A stretch of DNA of 64,000 nt, taken from assembly GCF_900129465.1 (NCBI RefSeq), contig NZ_FSRA01000002.1, positions 248,001 to 312,000 on the forward strand. Direction: 5' to 3'. The notes under the pieces were generated by a model. It searched no databases. It saw nothing but the letters and a program-made list of their open reading frames with translations, and had not been told where the DNA came from. Source of the stretch: Chitinophaga niabensis (GTDB lineage Bacteria; Bacteroidota; Bacteroidia; Chitinophagales; Chitinophagaceae). Shown piece by piece: positions 27,734 through 35,570 of this stretch; the stretch's first letter is position 1; each line of letters opens with the position of its first letter. Made by a program: the position numbers and the translations under genes.

Positions 27734-29730
27734 TACAGGTGATGCACATAATCATAAATACCTTTCTGTGCATTTACGTCCGGCTCGCCCGCTACTTTGG
27801 GTACCGGTATTGCCCTCATTTCATCATCCAATATTACGGCATTTGTGTTATCTGCCAGTTGCAAAGCAAGAATATCTTTCAACTGCTGCGCATATACGGG
27901 ATCATAAACAGGAAAACATACTTCTATCCGGCGATGCAGGTTGCGGTTCATCCAGTCCGCAGAACCCATATACACTTCTTCCGCGCCATTGTTATGAAAA
28001 ACAAATACACGGGCATGTTCCAGGTAACGATCTACAATACGGTGAATACTGATCCCTTTCCGCGGCACAATGCAGCAGATGCTCCTGATGATCAGCTTCA
28101 CTTCCACACCAGCCTCTGCGGCAGCATACAATTCAGCGATCATTTGTTTCTCCTGCAGGTTGTTCAGTTTTATGGTAATGCGTGCCGGCATACCTGCACG
28201 CGCATTGTTCACCTCCCGCCTGATCATTTCCGTAAAACGGTTTACCAGGTTGAACTGTGCCACCAGTAAATGATTAAAGGGCAGGAAGTGATATTTGGCA
28301 GGTGCAATACCTGTTTGCATGTAAATGAATAAGAGTTCCAGTTCCTGCGTCATACCGGCATGTGCGGTCAGCAGCACATGGTCTGTATAGAAGCGGGCAG
28401 TACTTTCGTTGAAATTACCGGTAGCATATAACCCGATGTGGTCCCAGGTGTAACCGCGTTTGCGTTTCACCAATGCTACTTTTGCATGTACTTTCAGGTT
28501 AGGTATGCTGTACAATATTTTTACGCCTGCTTCCTTCATGCGTTTAGCCCAGCGTACGTTATTCGCTTCATCAAACCTTGCTTTCAGTTCTACCATCACT
28601 GTTACCTGTTTGCCATTCCTGGCTGCGCTGATCAAAGCATTTACGATCTGTGAACCGGAGGCCACGCGGTAAAGCGTTACATAGATCTCCTGCACATCGG
28701 GGTCTGTGGCTGCTTCATTAAAAAAGCGGAGGATATAATCGTAGTTCTGATAAGGTACATGTAATAACACATCCTTTTGCAGGATGGTGTTCAGTAACGT
28801 TTCTTCCGTTTCCAATGCTTTTACACGGGCAGAAGGTAAACGCGGATAGTTCAATGCAGGGTCCTTTACCGGAAGGTCTGCCAGATCGCGGAGATGATGG
28901 TACCTGCCGCCGCTGGCCATTTCCTGCGGGGCTATACGAAAATAGGCGGCCAGGTTATGCTGCAGGTCTTCCGGCATTTTGCTGTCGTGCAGGAAACGGG
29001 TGGGTAAACCCAGCGCTCTTTTCACCAGCATGCTTTCCACCTTTTGCAGTAAATGGCCGCTGAATTCATCCACATCTATTTCTGCATCGCGCGTTAGTTT
29101 GATACTGTAGCAGCCTTTTACCTGCTGGCCGGGGAAAAGGAAAGGCAGATGCTCCCTGATCACATCGTCCAGGAAAATAATATGCTGGTCCGGCAGGCTC
29201 AGAAAGCGGGGCAGGTGATTGGAAGGAATGTTCACCAATGCATATCCGTTGTTCTCAAAACAAACCACGAGGTACAGGGCATTATTTTCCAGGAACACTT
29301 CTACGGGATGTTCCATCACTATCTTTTGCGGTTGCAGGAAACCCAGCACGGTATTAAAGAAATAATCTTTAATGGCCGGCCGGTGTGCAGCCTGGATCAC
29401 ATCTCCATAATAAAGATGTACCCCATGGCGGTGCAGCCCTGGCAATACCTCACTGGTAAGGATCCTGCCGAATTCCTGCAACTGGCGGCCTATTACCTGC
29501 TGTACAGCAAAGAGTAAACCTTCCTGTGATACCTGTAATTGCTGCAGGGCCAGGATGGCCGGCATACGTACCCGGAAGAATTCATCCAGGTTGGAAGAAA
29601 AGATGGATAAGAATCGCACCCGTTCAAAGATCGGCACCTGCTCATTGGCTGCCATTAATAACACCTGGTTATTAAAAGAGAGCCAGCTAAGGTCGCGATC
29701 GTATAGTGTAATATCAGTTTCTGTGTGCAA
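27733..29730 (-). CDS. ppk1: polyphosphate kinase 1
   Basis: 665 residues, near the usual family length. It makes inorganic polyphosphate from ATP through a phosphohistidine intermediate. The four PPK1 domains are visible: N-terminal helical (YDRDLSWLSFNNQVLLMA), head (ERVRFLSIFSSNLDEFFRVRM), and two PLD-like C domains. The catalytic His lies in the KVHAKVALVKRK segment near residue 413, and the second conserved His in VFHNNGAEEVYMGSADWM near residue 578. The gene follows an HD-PycTM-like membrane protein by only 2 bases, and its stop overlaps the start of the DUF4442 gene. Confidence 0.96.
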   Translation of the reverse strand: MHTETDITLYDRDLSWLSFNNQVLLMAANEQVPIFERVRFLSIFSSNLDEFFRVRMPAILALQQLQVSQEGLLFAVQQVIGRQLQEFGRILTSEVLPGLHRHGVHLYYGDVIQAAHRPAIKDYFFNTVLGFLQPQKIVMEHPVEVFLENNALYLVVCFENNGYALVNIPSNHLPRFLSLPDQHIIFLDDVIREHLPFLFPGQQVKGCYSIKLTRDAEIDVDEFSGHLLQKVESMLVKRALGLPTRFLHDSKMPEDLQHNLAAYFRIAPQEMASGGRYHHLRDLADLPVKDPALNYPRLPSARVKALETEETLLNTILQKDVLLHVPYQNYDYILRFFNEAATDPDVQEIYVTLYRVASGSQIVNALISAARNGKQVTVMVELKARFDEANNVRWAKRMKEAGVKILYSIPNLKVHAKVALVKRKRGYTWDHIGLYATGNFNESTARFYTDHVLLTAHAGMTQELELLFIYMQTGIAPAKYHFLPFNHLLVAQFNLVNRFTEMIRREVNNARAGMPARITIKLNNLQEKQMIAELYAAAEAGVEVKLIIRSICCIVPRKGISIHRIVDRYLEHARVFVFHNNGAEEVYMGSADWMNRNLHRRIEVCFPVYDPVYAQQLKDILALQLADNTNAVILDDEMRAIPVPKVAGEPDVNAQKGIYDYVHHL

Positions 29731-29732
29731 GA

Positions 29733-30995
29733 CTATCCTTTTACCGGGAAAAACAATGCTGCGATCGTAAACGCCAGAACAGAGGCAATGATCCCATACA
29801 TAAAAATATTATAAGCGATCCGCAGCATGCGGTACTTGCGGCCCAATACAACACCCAGGTTATAGATGTCGTGGATCATATTGCTATAGAGGTAATCGTT
29901 CTTCTTCATAATGGTTTCCATACCATCTTCATACTCTTTATAGCTCATCTGGTGGAAGTTGCCGAAGAACAGGAGGTTGGATTTTTTATTCTGTATATCC
30001 AGGAGCGTGAACCGGCCCGAGGTAACATTCGGGCGGGTAGCCAGGATAGAAAATACAATAGTGGTAACGCTGGTAGTTAAAAAGATAATGGAAGGGAGGA
30101 TGAAGTTGGGATAATCTTCCAGTTTACGTAACAGTACGCTGAGCAATACGGAAATGATGATGGCATTCACAGAGATCATAATATTGGCCTTGGAATCCGC
30201 CATGGAGCTTAACCGTATATGGTTGGTGCTGGTGGTGCGGAACATGGTTTCCACACCTCTGCCCGGTTTGGGTTCTTTTACTGCACCCGCTTCTCCCGGT
30301 TTGCCTTCTTCTTCTTCTTTTTTCTTTTCCTGTTTGGCTGCTTTCTTTTCCAGTTTCTTCTGTTCTGCTGCAGCCTCCTGTATAGCTTCGCCCTGTTTTT
30401 TTTCCAGCTTGGCTTTCAGGCGTTCCAGGTTCTCTTCTTTCTGCTGCTTTAAAAGCGTTTGGCTGTAAGCCGTATGGTATTTATGTGCTTCCAGGAAATT
30501 GATCGTGGAAACCGTCCATTCAAGGCCGGTGATCTCCTGCTTTGTGGCCAGCTCTGCCTCTGCCCTGAGTAGTTTATTCCGCTTATTGAACTCTTTGGAA
30601 CCCAGGTGAAAAAGGTCTGCATCACAAACGATCTGCTCCAGCAGGTTGTTAGGCATCTGCGGTATCCTTGTGGCCAGGATGCAACCTTCCACGGCCTGCG
30701 CCACGCTCTCCGGCAGTTGCTGCTCTCCAATAAATGCCCTTGCTGCATTGGCACCTGCCTGCTCATGTTCCGCACGGGCACCTAACACATAACCCAGGTC
30801 ATGAAACCAGGCTGCCAGTAATACCACCAGCTGGTCCGCATCCGTTAAGCGGTAATAAGCAGCGATCTGCTCTGCCGCCTGAACCACCTGCAGCGTATGT
30901 GCCATGTTGTGATATACCAGTACAGGGTTAGCCCGTTGCTCAAATTGCTGGGTAACATAAACCTTCGCCGCAGCGATCACTGAACTTATTTCCAT
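29733..30995 (-). CDS. HD phosphohydrolase fused to a PycTM-like (DUF5706) membrane domain
   Basis: 420 residues. The N-terminal HD domain (about 1-180) keeps the metal-binding set: His33 (YHNMAHT), His65-Asp66 (WFHDLGY) and Asp125/127 (CDADLFHLG). HD enzymes of this kind cleave nucleotide phosphoesters. A Lys/Glu-rich coiled coil (about 185-245) links it to a C-terminal region with three membrane helices (about 268-287, 298-318, 393-416) that resembles the DUF5706/Pycsar effector membrane module (RLSSMADSKANIMISVNAII). It heads the operon with ppk1. No cyclase gene is adjacent. Domain recognition is by pattern; a role in nucleotide signalling is inferred. Confidence 0.85.
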   Translation of the reverse strand: MEISSVIAAAKVYVTQQFEQRANPVLVYHNMAHTLQVVQAAEQIAAYYRLTDADQLVVLLAAWFHDLGYVLGARAEHEQAGANAARAFIGEQQLPESVAQAVEGCILATRIPQMPNNLLEQIVCDADLFHLGSKEFNKRNKLLRAEAELATKQEITGLEWTVSTINFLEAHKYHTAYSQTLLKQQKEENLERLKAKLEKKQGEAIQEAAAEQKKLEKKAAKQEKKKEEEEGKPGEAGAVKEPKPGRGVETMFRTTSTNHIRLSSMADSKANIMISVNAIIISVLLSVLLRKLEDYPNFILPSIIFLTTSVTTIVFSILATRPNVTSGRFTLLDIQNKKSNLLFFGNFHQMSYKEYEDGMETIMKKNDYLYSNMIHDIYNLGVVLGRKYRMLRIAYNIFMYGIIASVLAFTIAALFFPVKG

Positions 30996-31078
30996 CGGAA
31001 CTTGTATTAACAGAGAAAGAATTCAATTCCAAATTACGGCATTTTTTGCGTTAATTTTACTTCTCAAAGTTAAGGCTT

Positions 31079-31930
31079 ATGAAGATGATCACACTCTATT
31101 GCCTGCTCATAGCCATCATATCCTGCCAGGGAAACCAGCAAAAAGACATCAGTTCTCCAAAGGGATATAAGATGGAAACCCCCGAAAGGTTCAAGGTAAG
31201 GGAGTCTTTACAGGAGATCTCCGGCATTGTATATTATAAGGATGAAGAACATTTCATGGCTATCAACGATGAACAGGGCAAAGTGTTCCAGGTAGGCCTT
31301 CGTACCAAACAACCCTACCCCTTCTGGAAGTTCGGCAAAAGCGGGGATTATGAAGAGATCCTTAACACCGGTAAGCAATGGATCGTATTGAAAAGTAATG
31401 GAAGCCTGCATTTCGTGAACGACCTGTTCACAGATACCACTTCTTCCACCATTTATCACTTTCCGAAAACAGGCACTGGCCCCAAAGAGTTTGAAGCGGC
31501 TTATTACGATCCTGCCCGCAACAGTACGATCGTTATCTGTAAGAACTGCGAGGAAGATAAAAAGAAGAAAGCCACCAGTGTTTATGCCTTTTCCATGGAT
31601 TCCCTGCAATTCTCCCCGGAGCCGGTTTTCAGCTATCCGTATGCAGACATTCCCAAGCTCTCCGGATCACCTTCCAAACACTTCAGGCCATCTGCCGCAG
31701 CTGTACATCCTATAGAAAACAAGGTATATATCGTAGCTTCCATCAACAGATTGCTGGTAATTACCGATCTTTCCGGTAAAGTACTGGAAACACACCGCTT
31801 GTCCTCCAGGGACTTCAACCAGCCGGAAGGCATCACCTTTGCCCCCAATGGTGATATGTATATCTCCAATGAAGGTGATGAAGAACATACGGCAGACATC
31901 CTTAAATATAAATATCATCCACAGCCATAA
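31079..31930 (+). CDS. SdiA-regulated-like beta-propeller lipoprotein
   Basis: 283 residues with a lipoprotein signal: MKMITLYCLLIAIISCQGN, acylated Cys at position 16. The mature part is a propeller of the SdiA-regulated family (LQEISGIVYYKDEEHFMAIND at the start, FNQPEGITFAPNGDMYISNEGD at the end). Members are cell-surface or periplasmic proteins of unclear role. A metallophosphoesterase/barrel fusion gene begins 4 bases after its stop, so both are almost certainly made from one transcript and may work together at the outer membrane. Confidence 0.85.
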   Translation: MKMITLYCLLIAIISCQGNQQKDISSPKGYKMETPERFKVRESLQEISGIVYYKDEEHFMAINDEQGKVFQVGLRTKQPYPFWKFGKSGDYEEILNTGKQWIVLKSNGSLHFVNDLFTDTTSSTIYHFPKTGTGPKEFEAAYYDPARNSTIVICKNCEEDKKKKATSVYAFSMDSLQFSPEPVFSYPYADIPKLSGSPSKHFRPSAAAVHPIENKVYIVASINRLLVITDLSGKVLETHRLSSRDFNQPEGITFAPNGDMYISNEGDEEHTADILKYKYHPQP

Positions 31931-31934
31931 CCAT

Positions 31935-34900
31935 ATGCGTTCAAAGTTATACTTACTTGTCATCACCTTATTTATCCCGTCTTTTTGTTTTGCACAATCA
32001 GACAGTGTTCTGCAGCGGATCGTCCTCATCGGGGATGCCGGGGAAATGCACAATGGCACCAACCCTACCATCGATGCCGTACGCCGGACAATAGACCTGA
32101 ATAAAGGGAAGAATACCGTACTCTTCCTGGGAGATAACGTGTATCCGCTGGGGTTGCCTAACGTGAACGCACGTAACTATAACGAAGCGAAAGAAATACT
32201 GGATTACCAGATCAACCTGCTGAAAGGCACCAAAGCGGAAGGGATCTTTATTCCCGGTAATCACGACTGGTCACGCCACAAACCGGATGGATGGCAGATC
32301 ATCCGCAACCAGCAATTGTATGTGGATTCATTTGGCCTGGCCAATGTGCAGTTCCTTCCCAAAGGCGGATGCCCCGGCCCTGTTGCAGTGCCTTTGGGAA
32401 AAGATGCCGTACTGATCGTATTTGACAGCGAGTGGTGGTTATATCCCGGCAAAAAACCCGGTCTTGAATCCGGCTGCGATTGCAAAACGGAAGACGAAGT
32501 ACTTGCTGCCATCAATGATATTGCAGCCCTCAATCCCGGCAAGTTAATGGTATTTGCCACCCATCACCCTTTGCGCAGTTATGGGATCCATGGGGGATAT
32601 TATACCATCAAGCAACATATCTTCCCTTTAACAGATGCCAAACCCGGCCTGTATATTCCGCTGCCTGTAATAGGTTCCATCTATCCTTTGGTAAGAGGGG
32701 TGTTTGGTACAACGGAAGACCTGCCGCATCCTTTATATAAAAGAATGATCAAAGGCATTGAAGAGGCCCTGCCTGAAGATGCACAGGTGGTATTTGTTTC
32801 CGGCCACGATCACACCCTGCAGCTGATCAAAGATAAAGGCAGGAGTTATATAGTAAGCGGCTCCGGCGCAAAAGATAACCGGGTAAAAAAAGGCAAACTT
32901 TCAGAATTTGCCAGCCGCCTCAATGGTTTCAGCGTAATAGAAGTAATGAGCAATGGCAACGTGCAGGTGAACTTTTACAACGATAAGGACACCAAACCCA
33001 TGTTCAGCCAGAACCTCTATAATCTCAGCACTTACCGCGGAAGGGCAGAGAACTACCCCAGCCGGAAAGATGCTCCCGCCACCATGACCCTGGCGCCCGA
33101 TCTGCAATATGAAAAGGCCGGTGGCTTTCATCGTTTTTTATTAGGAGACAACTACCGCAAAGTATGGGCTACCCCGCTTACCTTTCCGGTGATCAACCTG
33201 GACACGGTGAAAGGTGGCCTGAAGATCCTTAAAAGAGGAGGTGGTAAACAAACACGTTCCCTTCGGCTGGAAGACAAAGCAGGTAATGAATGGGTAATGC
33301 GCTCACTGCGTAAATGGCCTACTTCCGCCCTGCCGGAACAATTGCGGGAAACCATTGCAAAGGAAGTGGTGCAGGACCAGATCTCTGCTGCCAACCCTTA
33401 TGCCCCGCTGGCGGTAAGACCTTTAGCCAGGGCTGCCGGCGTACCTTATACAAACCCTGAATTCGTATACCTCGCTGATGATACTGCACTGGGCATTTAC
33501 AGGAAAGATTTTGCCAATGGCGTATACCTGCTGGAAGAACGGGAACCGGTAAGCACCAATAAAACCTACAACTCCGAAAAGCTGATGGAGAACCTGCTGG
33601 AAGATAATGACAACAGCATGGACCAACCTGCTTACCTGCAGGCCCGTTTGCTGGATATGTTCATTGCGGACTGGGACAGGCATGAAGATCAGTGGCGCTG
33701 GTATGCGGAAAAAGATAAAAAGAAAAAGGTGTTCTATCCTATCCCGAGGGACAGAGATCAGGCCTTTTTTGTGAACGAAGGCATATTGCCCAGGCTGGTG
33801 AGCCGCCCCTGGTTACTCCCTGCCATACAGGGTTTCAGAAAGAAATTCCCCTATATCCAGGGTTTTAACTTCAGCGCGCGTTTCCTGGACCGGAATTTTA
33901 TGAGTGAGCTGGATGAAGCAGCATGGCAGAAACAAAGCACTGCCTTCGCCGGATTGATGACGGACCAGCTTATAGATGAAGCCGTTACCCAGTTCCCCGA
34001 CACCATCAATAAACAGGTGAGTGAAATGATGCGCAGCACCCTGAAAGTAAGGAGAGACAAACTTCCGGTGCAGGCGATGAAATATTATCACTTCCTCGCT
34101 AAAGGTGTTGATGTTACCGGAACATTTAAAAACGAACAATTCACCGTTACCCGTTTGCCGGAAGGAAAGGTGCAGGTGCAATCGCAGAAGATCAGCAAAA
34201 GCGGGGACCTGGAACAAACACTCTACAACAGAACATTTGATCCTGCACATACAAAAGAGATCATGCTGTACGGCTTAGGCGGCCAGGATAAATTCATTAT
34301 TAAAGGAGAAGGCAGATCGCCTATCCGCATCCGTATCATTGGAGGGAAAGAGAAAGATACTTATATAGATAGCAGCAAAAGCAGCGGTAAACGCATCTTC
34401 ATTTATGATCTCGCACACCGCCAGGATAGTTTTGCGGTGACGGGAAGAGAAAGGTTACGCCTCTCTTCCAAACCGGAAGTGATCCGATACGACAGAAGGG
34501 CTTTCCAGTATAACAAGGTAATGCCTTTACTGGCGGCAGGTTATAACCTGGATGATGGTATCTCACTGGGGCTTGGTATTCAATACATCGGCCATGGTTT
34601 CCGCAAAGATTCCTTTGCCGTAAAACATACTTTCACCGGCACCCATGCTGTAGCTACACAGGCTTACCAGTTCCGCTACCAGGGACAGTTTAATGATATC
34701 ATCGGGAAAACAGACCTGATCGTTAATGCAACTGCCAAAGCACCGCATAATACGGTTAACTTCTTTGGTTTTGGTAATGAAACCGTATACAAAGACACTA
34801 CAAAACCAAGGATCCGGTATTATCGCAGCCGTTTTAATGTATATTCCGTAACCGCAGCTTTACGTACTAACCTTACGCAGAACGTTACATTCTTTGCAGG

Positions 34901-35570
34901 CCCTGCCGTTTCTGTCAACACGCTGGAAGCAGAAGATAACGGAGGCCGTTTCCTCACCAACTACAAAGAAAATAAACTGGACTCTGCCTCCCTGTTCAAG
35001 AACAAATATTACGCAGGGCTGAGCACAGGCATCAACATAGATACCCGCGATAACAACCTGAACCCTACACGCGGATTATTATGGTCTACCACTTACCAGG
35101 CCAATACGGGCCTGAACAAATACAGCAACAGTTACTCTACTTTGCGTACGGACATGAGCATTTACGCTTCCCTGGGGCTGCCGGCTACGGTTACACTGGT
35201 ATCCCGTTTCGGAGGAGGTGTTACCTGGGGGCGGCCGGAATTTTTCCAGGCCATGACATTAGGCGGTACTGCTAACCTGCGTGGTTACAGGAATAACCGT
35301 TTTGCAGGAAGGGCCATGGTATATAATAACATGGAGCTGCGCGTAAAATTATTCGACTTCACTTCTTATATCCTGCCCGGATCCGTTGGGCTGCTCGCTT
35401 TCAATGATGTGGGAAGAGTGTGGGAGGATGGGGAAAGATCACATGTTTGGCATGATGGCTTCGGAGGCGGTATTTACTTCTCTCCGGTGAATATGCTGAT
35501 CATTACCGCAGTGGTAGGGCATTCCAAAGAGGAAACCCTACCCTACGTAACGTTTGGATTTAAGTTTTAA
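31935..35570 (+). CDS. metallophosphoesterase - kinase-like middle region - Omp85-type barrel fusion
   Basis: 1211 residues from the ATG at 31935 (MRSKLYLLVITLFIPSFCFAQ, signal peptide); a longer frame from 31839 runs through the preceding gene. Residues about 27-330 are a calcineurin-like phosphoesterase: GDAGE, LGDNVYP, PGNHDWSRH, ATHHPLRSYG, SGHDHTLQL. Residues about 395-700 contain RSLRLEDKAGNEWVMRSLRK, then MFIADWDRHEDQW (about 575) and IPRDRDQAFF (about 604), a layout like the catalytic and metal loops of CotH/FAM20-type atypical kinases; this is an inference. Residues about 850-1211 are a 16-strand-type surface-antigen barrel with LGGTANLRGYRNNRF. The phosphatase head probably lies on the periplasmic side or the cell surface. 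Confidence 0.88.
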   Translation: MRSKLYLLVITLFIPSFCFAQSDSVLQRIVLIGDAGEMHNGTNPTIDAVRRTIDLNKGKNTVLFLGDNVYPLGLPNVNARNYNEAKEILDYQINLLKGTKAEGIFIPGNHDWSRHKPDGWQIIRNQQLYVDSFGLANVQFLPKGGCPGPVAVPLGKDAVLIVFDSEWWLYPGKKPGLESGCDCKTEDEVLAAINDIAALNPGKLMVFATHHPLRSYGIHGGYYTIKQHIFPLTDAKPGLYIPLPVIGSIYPLVRGVFGTTEDLPHPLYKRMIKGIEEALPEDAQVVFVSGHDHTLQLIKDKGRSYIVSGSGAKDNRVKKGKLSEFASRLNGFSVIEVMSNGNVQVNFYNDKDTKPMFSQNLYNLSTYRGRAENYPSRKDAPATMTLAPDLQYEKAGGFHRFLLGDNYRKVWATPLTFPVINLDTVKGGLKILKRGGGKQTRSLRLEDKAGNEWVMRSLRKWPTSALPEQLRETIAKEVVQDQISAANPYAPLAVRPLARAAGVPYTNPEFVYLADDTALGIYRKDFANGVYLLEEREPVSTNKTYNSEKLMENLLEDNDNSMDQPAYLQARLLDMFIADWDRHEDQWRWYAEKDKKKKVFYPIPRDRDQAFFVNEGILPRLVSRPWLLPAIQGFRKKFPYIQGFNFSARFLDRNFMSELDEAAWQKQSTAFAGLMTDQLIDEAVTQFPDTINKQVSEMMRSTLKVRRDKLPVQAMKYYHFLAKGVDVTGTFKNEQFTVTRLPEGKVQVQSQKISKSGDLEQTLYNRTFDPAHTKEIMLYGLGGQDKFIIKGEGRSPIRIRIIGGKEKDTYIDSSKSSGKRIFIYDLAHRQDSFAVTGRERLRLSSKPEVIRYDRRAFQYNKVMPLLAAGYNLDDGISLGLGIQYIGHGFRKDSFAVKHTFTGTHAVATQAYQFRYQGQFNDIIGKTDLIVNATAKAPHNTVNFFGFGNETVYKDTTKPRIRYYRSRFNVYSVTAALRTNLTQNVTFFAGPAVSVNTLEAEDNGGRFLTNYKENKLDSASLFKNKYYAGLSTGINIDTRDNNLNPTRGLLWSTTYQANTGLNKYSNSYSTLRTDMSIYASLGLPATVTLVSRFGGGVTWGRPEFFQAMTLGGTANLRGYRNNRFAGRAMVYNNMELRVKLFDFTSYILPGSVGLLAFNDVGRVWEDGERSHVWHDGFGGGIYFSPVNMLIITAVVGHSKEETLPYVTFGFKF

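Noticed and set aside
30250..30450. Low-complexity stretch as a possible DNA repeat
   Set aside because: It encodes the Lys/Glu-rich coiled-coil linker of the HD-PycTM-like protein and has no regular repeat unit.
31839..31934. Extension of the phosphoesterase fusion into the preceding lipoprotein gene
   Set aside because: The signal peptide begins at 31935, 4 bases after the stop of the lipoprotein gene.
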